From: Euglena gracilis
Lineage: Eukaryota > Euglenida > Euglenophyceae > Euglenales
NCBI GenBank assembly: GCA_039621445.1
Contig: CP154957.1
Location: forward strand, 32,444,399-32,508,398
DNA length: 64,000 bases
Direction of reading: 5' to 3'
The notes below the pieces were generated by a model, which had not been told where the DNA came from, made no database searches, and was given only the letters and a program-made list of their open reading frames with translations. Shown here in pieces: positions 42,734 to 54,460 of this stretch. A program made the translations under genes and the position numbers. The stretch's first letter is position 1; every line of letters begins with the position of its first letter.

Positions 42734-43150
42734 CTCTGTGAAGGCAACTCGGAATCGCAGATCTTCCACTTTTTCTGACTGGCTGTCCTCCACGTATGGC
42801 AGCAAACTGTACAAAGCTGCCTTGGCGTCTGTTGGCCAATTGGTGAAAGTCCTCCAGTCCAGCAGATGAGCGAAAAGCGAACCCAACGGGGTAAGGGCGT
42901 CCTTCTTTGAGGTGGACGTTGCAGCAGAGGAATTGTTGGAGGCTTTCCTGGTGGAAGGGGAAGTAACTTTGGAAGCAGGTCCGTTAATTGGAAGGAGATT
43001 GACCCAAACCACAGGAGGAGAGCGGTGGTCCACTTCGCCATTTAAACCACCATTAAAACGCACAAAGGAACGCAAGCACAGTACTTCCATCTGCACACCA
43101 GCCACTTTGGCAATGGAATCAAAGAGCAACTGGCAACTTTCCATCAGCAC
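42734..43150 (-). CDS. Large minus-strand gene, 139-codon exon
   Basis: Acceptor CCCCCTCAAG (minus) then VLMESCQLLFDSIAKVAGVQ, MEVLCLRSFVRFNGGLNGEV, DHRSPPVVWVNLLPINGPAS, a Ser/Thr/Lys linker, DALTPLGSLFAHLLDWRTFT, NWPTDAKAALYSLLPYVEDS, QSEKVEDLRFRVAFTE; donor ACAGAG/GCGCGG (GC) in phase 0. Mixed codon endings, unlike the GC3-rich exons. Upstream, the frame is open to 43393 but reads through intron-like sequence. Confidence 0.6.
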
Positions 43151-43407
43151 CTTGAGGGGGGAGCTTGGGTGACATGACATTTCTGACCCACTTTGGACAA
43201 ATAATCGTTGTGGCGCTACCACCTGTGTGTCAAGTGTGCCTATAGGCACAAGTGCAAAATTTTGCTTGGGCGGAATTGCCGTCTGTTGACTGGCTTTGCA
43301 CCAAAATGGACCTGTTTGGGAGCCGTCTTTGCAAACAATTTCTGGGGGGCTTTGTTCCCTGAGCATCCGGTTGTCTTTGAAATAGTTTGACATGGGGGAG
43401 CAGTGAC

Positions 43408-43515
43408 CTCCACAGAATCAACGAATTCGCCACCGACACCGGTAGCCACAATTGCAAGGCACTCTCCATTGTGAAAAATCAATGTCACCTTCTGTTGAAA
43501 AATCACCTTATATCT
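43408..43515 (-). CDS. Large minus-strand gene, beta-rich 36-codon exon
   Basis: Acceptor GAATTTTCAG (minus) then RYKVIFQQKVTLIFHNGECL, AIVATGVGGEFVDSVE; donor GTGGAG/GTCACT, phase 0 both ends. VTLIFHNGExxAIVATGVG has the strand-NG-strand-GxG pattern of ASH/MSP-like immunoglobulin folds found in ciliary and centrosomal proteins (HYDIN type). Suggestive only. Confidence 0.5.
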
Positions 43516-46310
43516 CTGAAAATTCAAACACTAATTTTGCAACAATGACAGTGTGCAGCAAAACAACAGGAAGGACAATAACCCCTCCTGCATTCATCTT
43601 GTAGTGCATGTGGTGCAATTCAAATTCAGTGCGCAAAGAGGTAAATTCACTGATTGCCACAAAAAAATGAATTTTCTTGGGAGCTGGGACCATATTTTTA
43701 GGCTAGTTTTAATTGATTTCTACCATTTTCAGATTGGAAATGTAAGGGAAAATGCCAAACAGCACGTTTCTGAGACAAAAAAATACACCAACTATGGATG
43801 ATTTCAAAAATCACGAAATTTTTTGCCGAATAGCATCCCCCCCAAACCATGAATGGGTTCACTTCGGACGACCAAATAATACTCCCAGGGGGATGTCATG
43901 CTAGGGTAGCTTGGTTTCTCTTTTTTACAGACCAAAAACAACAATCCAAGCAAAAAAGACAGGACAAAAAATGACAGAAAGTGGACAGCTGGTTTTGAGG
44001 GGTAAATGTGGGGACTATTCACATTTTCCGGGGGAAAAAACAGTGGCAGATCAGTTTCCACAAAAGGAAACAGAGGCGTCTCCTTCTTCTCAGGACTGCA
44101 CCCAAAGTTTTAAGAAGTTTTCTAAATTTGGAGCTCTGTCGTTTGCATAAGCGGGTACCGTCAAACGCATCTCCGGGTGCCATGGCAATGCCGGAAAAGA
44201 ACCCGTATCGGGTGGTGCTGGCAATTGCCCTATCGGACTTGTGGGGAGAAGCGCAGGAGGGGGCTGGAAAAAACATGGTGTTTCTAACCCACCCTCGACA
44301 AAAAGTTGTCGTAGCGCATCCGCCTCAGAGTCAAAATGTGCCTATCGGCACGAGTGCGAGACCTCGCCGGGGGGAATAGCTACTGCCCCCTCTGTGCAAC
44401 GAACGCTGAAGTGACCAAAATTTGTGGTCCGAACAGGAGGCGTTCAGAAGACAAAATCATTCATTGAAGCCGAAACCACCTGTGGTGACAAAGAATTACA
44501 ACCCAACAGACAAAAGTGTACAAGGGTGTTCATTGAACGTTTGTCGGATTCTTTTGTCCTAATGGAAATGCCTCCTCTGAAAAATGGCAAAATCAGTGGC
44601 CGATTGGAGCCAATCGGGGTTTTGGGAGCTGCACGCAAGACCTGGTGGGGGGGGGAGGGAGGTGACCACCTGGGAGGTGGGTGCGGGGTTGGGGGTGGAC
44701 TCCCAACCCCGCCCGCCATGGCATGCAAGGAAAAATTCGGTTCCTTCGGTGCCAAAGGAAAATTTTGACCTAAAAATCGGAGCCCCGGGTCGGACCCAAA
44801 GCACCGGAGCAGCCTCAGGACAGGTTTCAGGTTGAGGGTTCTTTTCAGTCTCATTGTTTTTTTGTGGCTCTCTTGGGTTGATGAAGGAAGGGGACCGTGG
44901 CTTTTCCGCTTTTGGAATCGGGACAGGAAAAGCATCTTTCGAAATATGGTGTAAAATATATTTCATTTCAGAGATATCTCAGAAATATTTTGGAAATGCA
45001 TTTCCCTTGATTTCAGGCACAAAAAAAAATGAAAACCTCATTTCAAGATTGAGACAAAAGCTATAAATCCTTTTTCTAGGCCAAAATGGGGTTGAAACAC
45101 AGGAGGGAGATGTTTTGGGCACAACTCAGTGTCTAGGTTGGTGAGTATTTGAGGGGATTTACAGACATGGACAACCCCTTCCCCCTCGGGGTTGCTCCGC
45201 CATTTTGGCACGAGACCCAAAAACCAGGCTACAGGGCCAGCACTGGTACAAGCCCCCGATTTTGCAGAAACCTTTCAGATAAGGTTTCACAAAGTTTGGG
45301 TTTGGGGTCCTAACCTTGCCATTCTTCTCTAATTCATGAAGGGTGACGAAAGGAAGGGACCATTCTTCAAAACTTCCACCAAGGGGTAATTTTTTTCTGA
45401 AACTGCATGAAATATTTCAACTCAATCTTTCTTTTGGGACAATACTGAGAATGGGGGAACGCGTTGGTGCTCATCCTCTGCAAACAAATAATCAAAAATA
45501 TTTTTTCTTGGAACCTTTTTTTGTGTTCCTGCCTCATGTTCAACTTTCCACTTCACCAATTTAGATGGGAAAATTGATGTTCAATGATTGTTTGGGGGAG
45601 ATTTCTTGGGAGGAAATGGTGAATGTGACAAGCTCAGGACGGGAAGAGATTTCCATCACCCACATGGATTGGTGCCTTGGACACCATTTGCTTCAGCAGG
45701 TTCCCGTTTCCCATTTGGAATTCGTTCGGTTGCTTTCAGAAATGCACGGCAAGGGGATGGGATGTTCAGACTCTGTTTGCCGAAAGCCTTGACCCCCTCT
45801 CCCCCGCGCCAGGGCGCACCGTGCCCCCCCCTTTGCCTGGTCAGAAAAAAATTGACCCCCCCGAACTCGTTAAATATTCGCCGTCACGACCGGAGAAATG
45901 GCCAAAAAAGTGATTTTTTTTTTTCTGTGTTTTTTTTTTTTTTCCCATCCACATTTCCCAGAAAAAAAAAACAAAACGCAAAAATTTTTTCCCTGCCTCC
46001 CCCCTGCCCTTCCGCGCAGAAAGCGCTGGGCGTTGCGACGCTGGAACCCCCCTCAAACCGGTGTACACCACAGTGGCAGTGCACCCCCCCCCTGCCAGGT
46101 CAACGCGAGTGCATCTGGATGTGAAGTTATTTCCAGTTGCTGGAGTGGCTGGACATCCAAAAAAGGGGTCGGATTGACTTCATTTTTGGGTCCGGCTTGT
46201 TTTTAACTCGGAATCTCCCTGCCCCCAGTTTTTGACCCCTCGAAAACAGTCAGATTCATTTTCCCAACATTTTCCCCTTGAAAAATCGCCTCCGAAAAAA
46301 AGGCCGAAAA
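43516..46310. other. Intron or spacer without exons
   Basis: No exon-like frame. At 44297-44390 a sequence with CGCATCCGCCTCAGAGTC and a GAGTGCGAGACCTCGC arm looks tRNA-like but has no proper acceptor stem. 45800-46100 has C-runs and T-runs. Long ORFs here are shadows. Confidence 0.4.
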
Positions 46311-47010
46311 TGTGGTTCGTGCTGTGGTGAAATTTTTCGCACGACGGACCCCGCTTTCGGTTGTAGCACGACGCCTTGTTTTCCGACTGTGCAGGGTTAT
46401 TGGGATGAACAGCGTTAGGGTGAGGAGTTGTTGTGAAGTCTTTAGCCTTTTTGAATTTGGGTCAATTCTTGGCAAATTGCCCTGTTTTTCTTTGTTCAGG
46501 ATGGCAAATCCCTTTTGGTACCGACCCTTCAAAAACCAAAAAAAAACCTCCCAAGTGGCCAAGACAGGCCTTGGCATGCTAAAAGGGCATTGTACCAAAA
46601 CAGAAAGGGGGGGTCCGTTGATGACATATCAGTAAGGGGGTGGTTTGGGACGCGGGGGGACGCGGGGGGGACACGGGGGGAGACTGTGGCCCAACTCCCC
46701 ACACATTTTCTTTGGCGACAATCAAATTTGTGTGCATTTTTTGGTACCTGTCTGTATCGCACGCCCTTTCGGTTGTCGCACGACGCCGTATTTCTGGGGT
46801 TATTTGAAGGAGTAGGGTTAGGGCAACATGGCCATGTTGCACAACATGGTCATGTTGCCCCAACTCCCAGAAATACGGCGTCGTGCGATAACCGAAAGGG
46901 GGGGATCCGTCGTGCGATAACAGACAAGCACCCATTGTTCTTTTGGTTGACGAAAAAACGTGCCTGGCCAAAATTTGGGACGCGGGGGTGAAGAGGGGCG
47001 AACACCCTCC
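46311..47010. repeat. Repeat block with CACGACGG and GGGACGCGGGG families
   Basis: 46640-46745 and 46925-47000 are the two halves of a repeat (GGTTTGGGACGCGGGG, CCCACACATTTTCTTTGGCG, CGAAAAAACGTGCCTGGCCA, TTTGGGACGCGGGG) also found at 55637-55860. The halves are split by an inverted-repeat insert at about 46760-46925 (TCGCACGACGCCGTATTTCT... and its inverse) with a GCAACATGGCCATGTTGC core. 46330-46400 carries a partial copy of that insert. Confidence 0.6.
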
Positions 47011-47974
47011 AAGGCACCGCCCCAGCTACACCTCAAAACGGCACCCGGACGACCCCCCGGACCCCCAAAATCAGGCCGTTTGAGGACATTTTCTGAAAAA
47101 AAAAGTTTCGTTCCCATGGGCCGTGGGCTCACCAACCAAGTAAGACTCAAAAGGGCACCAGAAATCGACCAAAAAAAATCCCTTTTCCCTCTGTGTTCCG
47201 GGGGTCCTTCAAGTCGAGGGTCCTCCAAGTCAGGGTCCTTCCTTGCTCCGAAAAACCTCCACAAAAAGCGCCCTGACACTGCATTGTTCCCGTCCCCCCT
47301 ATGGGAACAGTAAGGGGGGAACAGTGAGGGGTGTTATGGTAATTTTATGTGGGCCCACCCCGGGACCCCCACCCCCCACCCTCTCAGGGGGGGTCTTCTG
47401 ACTAAAAAGAAGCCTGGCCCGCTCTCACCGCCCCAAGATTGGCAATTTGGGGTTTTTTTCAGAAAAAAGGTCGATTTCCCCATCTTTTCGGGAAAAAGAA
47501 AATAAAAAAGAAAAAATAAATGTGCCCTGGGAACACGCACTCAGCCTTTTGGACTCCGGTCAGTCCCCACCTTTGGAACTGAACAACACAGGGGGGTCCA
47601 GGCCCATTCTGGGCCAAAATGGCCAGTTTGTGAGGTGATAAAAAATTATCTTTGGGGGAGGTCCCAGCCCCCCCCCCCCCGTTCCAAGTCCCCAATGAAT
47701 TCTTCCTTGCTTTCCAGGGACCCCCAATGAACACCCTCCAAACCCAGTGTCAGTTATGGGGGGTTTCCTTCGCTTTGACCTTTGAACGGTTTTTTTTTGG
47801 TTGTTTGGGGACTCTTGGCGGTCCCTTTCCCTGGTTGCAATGTTTCATTCATGACATGCCAGGCAAAAGAAATGGCCAGAGGTGGGCATGCCTGGGCCCA
47901 GAGGCGGGCTGTTTGGGGGTGTGCAACTTTTTTGGAAACTATGGAAACACCCAAACCGAACCCAATGCTTCTAC
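47011..47974. other. Spacer before the 5' exon
   Basis: Holds a CCCGTCCCCCCTATGGGAAC piece (about 47290-47335) of the GAGCTATTCCC repeat and C/G runs at 47370-47395 and 47670-47680. No gene. Confidence 0.35.
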
Positions 47975-48574
47975 CTTTAAAAATGATTGGAGAAAAGGTG
48001 CATTCCCAGCTGCATGGCATGCAAGCTCCAATTCAAGTTCTGACTGTCGGAGACGGAGAGCCTGTATTTGCTGGATGGTCTCCAAAGAAAGTGCCCCCTG
48101 CTCAGCGGCTTGGTGCAATGTCTCAAGTGCCAATGGATGTTGGTCCAGAGAAAAATCTTTGGAGTTTTCAAGGGTTTGACCATACAATGCCACAAACTGC
48201 TGAATGGTGCGGTGGTATGTTTCCACCCTTGTTTGTTGCTCCCTCACAAGTCGATCGCAAAGGCCTTCGCAAGACTCATCTTCTGAAACTCTCTGCTTGT
48301 CCTTCTTCTTCTTTTTCTTTTTCTGGCTGGACCCAACACCACTCTCGTCGCTCTGCACTCCCATATCGACCAGGTCAGCTGCCAATTCTGAGCGCAACCC
48401 AAGGGGCATTTCACTGACTGCAGCAAGTAACTGTTGCACTGTGCAGTGATACGTGTCAGAAAGGTCCAAAGAATCTATGTCGGCACCATCTCCAATGTGG
48501 GCTTCTGCAAAAGCGTTCACTTCGATCTGAGTTTTTCGTGGGAGGAAACAGGTTGCTTCCGCACGGGCTTGAAG
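47975..48574 (-). CDS. Large minus-strand gene, 200-codon exon, most 5' seen
   Basis: Acceptor TTTTCCCTTTTCAG (minus) and donor TTAAAG/GTAGAAGC, phase 0 at both ends. Reads LQARAEATCFLPRKTQIEVN, AFAEAHIGDGADIDSLDLSD, TYHCTVQQLLAAVSEMPLGL, RSELAADLVDMGVQSDESGV, then a lysine run, QRVSEDESCEGLCDRLVREQ, QTRVETYHRTIQQFVALYGQ and a helical end. The two TYH-TxQQ segments (TYHCTVQQLLAAV and TYHRTIQQFVALY) look like an internal repeat of a small helical unit. Whether this exon belongs to the same gene as those at 29-43 kb is inferred only from strand and phase. Confidence 0.7.
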
Positions 48575-48704
48575 CTGAAAAGGGAAAAAAAATATCCCAG
48601 ATTCAAAGGATTTCAAATACCTTCCAAACTGAATTCATCTGAATGGTTTCTTTTCCATCATCAACCAACACAACACGTGCCTGCGACTTTGATTTATTGC
48701 TCAT

Positions 48705-49607
48705 GTGGTTGTGATTGATGCAGCAAGTTTTTCATGGACGGGTCTAGACACAGTGAAAGAAATTGTGGAAAGCAGGAAAAGGGCAAAGGAAATAGGGAAA
48801 AGGAGTTTGGGAGCCACCCCACCAAAAAGAAAAGCTTCCATGTGTCCTTCGTGGGACGATGTCAAATGGTTACCAAGATTTGTCCGTATTTGAGAGGGCG
48901 AGGTTTGTGGTTGTTGCTTGAACTCCTTTTGTGTTTGGGGGGACAATGCAACGCCAAACAGCGCGACAGCATCAATGTGACAAATGCGCGGTTTTTAACC
49001 GCGACTTTGTCACCAGGTCTTGCATGTCCTTCAGGTTAGTGCGGTGGTGATACCATGCCCCCCCCCCAGCTGCCCCCCCCCCAAGCTTTTCCCATAGGGG
49101 GATGGGAATAGCTCGCTGTTGTGGCATTTTTTTTTACAAAGAACTTCCCCAAAAGTGCCCAAAAATCGACGTTTTTGGGCCATTTTCAAAAAATCACTTT
49201 TTGTAGGACGTTTGTGCTGCCCATTGTGACGATTCTTGAGCTTTCTTAGGACCTCAGGATTGCACGTGGCATTCTTTCCACCTTGCTGCACTGGCGCGTG
49301 TCAAGTCATGGATTGTGTTGTGAACAGACCGTTCAAAATCGCCGTCTGACGGCTTTATCTTTCTTGGTGGGGCCGTCAAATGACCGCCAACCAGGCTTGG
49401 GTGGCCCCGTCACGTGCTGAGGTCGTGGCATGGTTTTGGAAACCGTTTGAACCCAATTTAAAGGTTGTTTTAAAGCAAGTTGGAAGGAAGGAAGTCCCCG
49501 TTTCGTTTGTTGGAGCAGAAGGAGTACAAAGGCAGGAGAAAACTGCCCGAACGGTGGGTGTGGTGACAGACAATGCGAGCAACATGCAGGGAATTTTCAA
49601 ACGATGA
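48705..49607 (+). pseudogene. hAT-like transposase remnants
   Basis: The first piece (48705-48960) reads ...KEIVESRKRAKEIGKRSLGA, then WDDVKWLPRFVRI, an in-frame TGA, EGEVCGCCLN: the layout of a BED/TTF-type zinc finger (W, F, then C-x-C-C). The second piece (49380-49607) contains RTVGVVTDNASNM, the conserved DNASNM block of hAT transposases. The parts are too far apart and broken by stops to be a working gene. Flanked by repeat sequence on both sides. Confidence 0.45.
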
Positions 49608-49884
49608 ACCTCACCCAGGGGGCCAAAATCCCAAAGTTCACCGCCCGATCCCCCCCTAGAGGCTTGGTTGGCGCTACGGGAGAGTCTGGATGACCAAAGC
49701 CTACCTAAACTCTGGTGTGTGGGGTGCTACCCCCGTGACCCCCCCCCCGTGACCCCCCTGGCACAACTGGATTTACTTCGTCAATTTGCAGAGGAGGAAG
49801 GGTCAGACGTGGCATGTGATCTGAATGCGTATTTGACTCAATCCCAACCATTTCATCCTGCCAAAGGTGATCCTGTTGCCAAGG

Positions 49885-50165
49885 TTGACGGCTTGGTTTT
49901 TTTTGAAATAAAAAACTTGTTTTTTTAAAAAAATAACATCATGGAGGGTTTGGGGGAAAAATTTTTGCAATGTTTTTTTAGAAAAAATTTCATTTTTTAT
50001 CTCTGCAGCATTCATTTTTTGTTGTTTTTTTTTTGGGATGAAAACATGATTTTTTGCGCCAGAAAACACAGATTTGGAAATATTTTCACACATAAAAAAA
50101 ACTTTAGAGGGGGTGTTCCCCCCGTGACCCCCCCCTCAACCAATTTTTTTCTGAAAAAAAAACTT
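49885..50165. repeat. AAACATGTTTT/TTAAAAAAA hairpin repeat, copy 1
   Basis: Begins AAGGTTGACGGCTTG, has A/T hairpins, then GGAGGGTTTGGGGGAAAA, TTTTTTATCTCTGCAGCATT, GATTTTTTGCGCCAGAAAAC and TTTCACACAT. Closely repeated at 52825-53080; starts of further copies at 50400-50515, 54960-55080, 59620-59760 and 60285-60390. Confidence 0.7.
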
Positions 50166-52045
50166 GGCCGGTGATGCCTAATTCAATATAAAGGTAGACT
50201 CCTATTTTGACATAAATTTTACAAAATTTGGAATGGTGATGCCTAATTTGGTGTCAAAATACTAATTTTATGTTGGGGATTCCTAATTTAAGGGTTTTTC
50301 GGAAAAATTTGTTTTCGGTGGTTCCTAATTTGGCCACCGAAAATGTCGTGTTCCCCCGTGACCCCCCCCCGTGACCCCGTGACCCGAACCATTCCCGAAA
50401 AATTTTCCTCAAAAAAAAATGGTCTTTTCGCAAGGAAAAAGGTCAACTTTTGCTTTTTCAAAAAAAATTGGTGTTTTTTTTATAAAAAAAACAAAAAAAA
50501 CGTCAACTGTTGCTTGGTGGTTGGCAGGCAAGATGTCTAGCTTCCTGTTGCTTGGTGGTTGGCAGGCAAGATGTCCGGCTTTCCTGTGGGTTTGACAGAG
50601 GTGGCTTTATGCCTTTGCAACTGTTTGGCAAGTTCTGCCAATTTGGAAAGCATTTTCTCAACAATTGGTCACGACGCCGTTCCCAACTTTCCATTGCGGG
50701 AAAAGTTACCTTTCTATATCGTTCGTTGAAAGAAGGCCATGGTTGACCCATCTGATGATTGTGACCTTGAGGATTGAGGACACCCCCCCAAAAAATCACA
50801 TTTTATTCGCGGTTGCTGTGCTCTGTTTGATGCCTAATGAATTTTTCCCTTTTTTTTTGATTTAGTTTTTTTGCCGTTAACCTGTTGTTTTTTAAAAGAA
50901 ACAAATTAAAAACGCCAACTCTGAATTCCACAATGAAGGCACTGTGCACAACTATTGCAGGAGGGGCTTTTATTCCGCACGTGAAGTAATTCCGTTCACT
51001 TTATTTCCGCCGCTCTTAAACCGTCTTAGAGCGCCGAAACAAGGACCCCCCGTCGGGATTTTGGTGACCTAATTAAAAACGCGAACTTTTGGCCCTGAAA
51101 TTATGTCCCACCGGAAAATATTCTGTGTAAAATAATAATATTCACTTTCTGGGTGTCTATTTTTTTTCGACATATCACATGGCCGGCAAGACAAAGCCCC
51201 TGGTGGGGTTCAAGCAAATTTGCTGGACGAGGAGAGCGACATGGAAGAACAACCCAGAAGGCCCCTTGGTGGGATTGAAAGTTACAAGGTCAAGTTACAC
51301 ATCCAAGTTCAAAGTGCAAGAGAAGTTGCAGGCTAAGGAGAAGGTCACCAGAAGTACAAGTTACCAATGGGGTACAAGTTTTACAAGTCAAGTACAAGTC
51401 AAGACCACTGGTGGAGAGAAGCTGCAGAAGCTCATCATGCTGTCCAGCCCTTCTTCTCAGCCCTTGTGGCCTGTTGGGACCTTTACAGTTTATCTGGTTT
51501 CTTGGGCCCAAAAAGGCCCCCTCTTGTCCTGGGCCTGAAAAGCCCCCCCCCCCCCGCCACTGGGTCTGAAAAAGCCCCCCCCCCCCCCAGCCACTACTGG
51601 GCCTGAAAAGGCCCCCTCAAACCAGCCAGTGGCTGGAAAAACCCCCCCTCCAACGGTCAGCTCCCCAATCACTGCAGGGGGTGGTTCGGGTCACAGGGAG
51701 GTCACGGGGGGGGGGGGGGTCCCGTGGGTTCACGGGGGGAACACCACATTTTTGGCGGCAAAATTAGGAATCACCAAGCTGGAATTTTTGTGGAAAAAAT
51801 TCCACAAATTAGGAATCCCACACCTGAAATTAGGAATTTGACACCAAATTAGGAATCACCAAGCCCAAATTTGAAAAATTTACACCTCAAAATTAGGAAT
51901 CTGCCTGAGAATTTTATGAAATTAGGAATCACCGGCAAAAAATTTTCGCTACAAAATTTCGCCGAAAAGGGTCCTTGTTCGGGTCACGGGGGGGGGGGTC
52001 ACGGGGGGGGGTCACGGGGGGGTCACGGGGGTAACACCCCCATAC
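50105..52045. mobile_element. About 1.9-kb inverted-repeat region with GTGACCCCCC ends
   Basis: The left arm (50105-50345: GTGTTCCCCCCGTGACCCCC, GCCGGTGATGCCTAATT, ...) is mirrored by the right arm (51765-52045: ...AATTAGGAATCACCGGC, GTCACGGGGGGGTCACGGGG, GTAACACCCCC). A further diverged left-type arm is at 53490-53650. The interior holds a minus-strand ORF (50760-50510) and unrelated AT-rich sequence. Composite; exact ends uncertain. Confidence 0.5.
50510..50760 (-). other. Minus-strand ORF inside the repeat island
   Basis: HNHQMGQPWPSFNERYRKVT, FPAMESWERRRDQLLRKCFP, NWQNLPNSCKGI then a tail translated from a duplicated TTGCTTGGTGGTTGGCAGGC repeat (50510-50575). Could be part of a transposon protein. 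No motif recognised. Confidence 0.3.
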
Positions 52046-52824
52046 CCACCCCTTCTACCATGCTCAATCACTGCAAACCCACCATGCATACAACCATTCT
52101 CAAGGTCTGCAAAGGCTCCATGCTTCTCATACCCACCCTCGTTCTTCACCCATCATCAGTCTTTCCATTTGAATGCAAAGAGACCTTCTGATGCTGACAT
52201 CTTCCTCCATCAACCCCCCAGATCACTTGCAAAAGGTGTCCTCCATCTTTACCCCTGTCATCTCACATCAACCATCAGACATATTTTCCCAGCTCTGTTT
52301 TTCTTTGCCAAACTTCGGGCCACTGGCTGCACCAGCATCTGTTGTCTGTCCCCCTTAGACACCTGGTACCTTACCAATTTGCATTTCATTTCGGTGCACT
52401 TATTGTTGCTTTGTCTGAGAGTGAAAACCTGTGTCCTGAAGGAAAAGTCAACTGAATCTGTGTGGGTGGTGGGGTTGGACCACCCGTTCCCGTTTTCCAG
52501 GTGATTTTTTTTATTTCTAGGGGTATTTGCTTTGGGTTTTGTAGCCCCCCCCCCCCCCTGTCTGGGCAAGCGTGGAACAGCCGAAAGCAGAATATTCGTA
52601 AAAAAAAAAGTCAAAAAGCACAACACCCTTTACCACCCCCCCCCCATATTGTCCCCATAATATGTGAAGCTTGGGGGGGTTCAGAAGAAATTGAGAGAAG
52701 CCATTGGTCGAAATTCCCCTATTTTTTTGAAAACACAAGGTCTTTTCAACGGGTTGAAGGTATTTCTCGTATTGGCTGGAGGGGATTGGGTTACTACCAC
52801 CCCCCGCCCTAAATGACCCCCTGA

Positions 52825-53080
52825 CCCCCAAGGTTGACGGCTTGTTTTTTTTGAAACAAAAAAAACATGTTTTTTTTAAAAAAATATGTTTTTTTAAAAA
52901 AAAACAAAAAAAAACGTCATGGAGGGTTTGGGGGAAAATTTTTTGCAATGTTTTTTTTGGGAAAAAGTGCATTTTTTATCTCTACAACATGCATTTTTTT
53001 TGGGTTGAAAGCATGATTTTTCGCACCAGAAAACACAGATTTAGAAATAGTTTCACACATTTCAAAAAAAAAACTCACAG
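52825..53080. repeat. AAACATGTTTT/TTAAAAAAA hairpin repeat, copy 2
   Basis: Near-identical in order and wording to 49885-50110 (AAGGTTGACGGCTTG... to ...CACAGATTTAGAAATAGTTT). Confidence 0.75.
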
Positions 53081-53939
53081 GGGGTGCCCCCCATGACCCC
53101 CCTCCCCCAACCCGACCTAAGGAGCTTTGGCAGGGGGGGGGGGGAGGGGGGGGCCCGAGGTCAGTTTTTTTTTGCACTTTTTGGCACTTTTTTCTGTACT
53201 GTCTCAACACAGGGGGGGGGGGGGGGGGGTCCTGGGGTCCCAACTGTACTGCCAACCCCCCCCCTCAAAAATTGGCCAAAAACCAGCGCCGAAGGCGCCA
53301 GAAAAAAATTTTAGGGCCTTTTTTTGGTCCAAAAAGGCCATTTTTGGTGTCAAAATTTTCATATGTCTCGGCACTGGTGGGGGGGGTCCCAAAAATCCCA
53401 ACTGTACAGGGGGGGGGGGTCCCCAAAAAACCCCAACTGTACTGCCGTCGCCCCTAAGACCCGTTTCGGCCATTTTTTCTGAAAAACTTGGCCGGTGATG
53501 CCTAATTTGACAAAATATTCCGGTAGATTTCCTAATTTTCGTTTGGGGGATTCCTATTTTGGAGCCTAAAAAGGATTTTCCCCAAAAATTCGTTGTCGGT
53601 GATTTCTAATCTGGCCACTGAAAATGTGACCCCCCCTCGCGACCCCCCCCCAGGGTTCGCCCGGTATTTTAATCGTTTGTCGTTTAAAACTCGTTTTTTA
53701 TTGCAGAGTTTAAAACATTTTGTATTTAGGTCGTTTTTTATTCACACGAGGGGGTCTGCAGCTAACCTAAAGGAGATTTATGGAAGGAATGGTATGGAAG
53801 GCCACCACGGACGAGCTCCCTCGTCGGCTTTTAAGAGCAAACCAAAGTTGCCGCCAGCTGAAGAGAATTTCAAGTCCGTCGTGACCGAGGCTGATCCCGC
53901 TCAGCCCGAGGGTGGGTTTTGGACAAGGACCGCCGGAAA

Positions 53940-54460
53940 AAATAAAACAGGCCCCCCCACATGTGTCCCAAAACTTGCCCGAGATGGGGCCCACAAGCTG
54001 GGGCACCAAACTCGCCCCACAGCTTGGGTGCCCAAGCTGTGCCGGAAAAACTGGACAGAAAATGTTTCCTCCAACTGTGACCAACCTGTGGCACGAAAAC
54101 GTTGCCCCCCCTGCTGCACCAAACTGGCCCCAAAATCAAATTGGACACACAGTGTTTCCCCCATCTGTGGCCAAGATTTGTGGCCCACAGCTGTGCCCAA
54201 GATGTGCCAGCTGTGGCCAAGATTTCTGGCCCAGTCCCCAAAATGTGCCAGAAAACTGGAGCCAACTCAAAACGTTGCCACCAGCTGTGGCACCAAACTG
54301 CCCCCCACCTGGGCACCAAACTGTGTGGCAGTGATGTGGCAGCAAACTGCAAAATGTGCCCCACACCTGTGGCCAAGATCAAGATCAAGGACATCAATTG
54401 GACTCAAAATGGTCCCCCATCTGGGCCAATGTGTCCCCCAAAATGAGGCACGAAATTGGG
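53940..54460. repeat. Diverged short tandem repeats built on CTGTGGC/CCAAGAT/CTGGC
   Basis: Runs of 30-40 nt units such as CCAGCTGTGGCCAAGATTTC, TGTGCCAGAAAACTGGAGCC and CAGCTGTGGCACCAAACTG. All three plus frames and the minus strand are open, so the 292-codon ORF (53593-54471) and its Cys/Trp/Pro-rich neighbours are repeat translations. Confidence 0.55.

Noticed and set aside
44297-44390. tRNA-Leu-like sequence (CGCATCCGCCTCAGAGTC, GAGTGCGAGACCTCGC)
   Set aside because: No pairing acceptor stem and the D arm is incomplete. A similar anticodon-like word near 37300 also fails.
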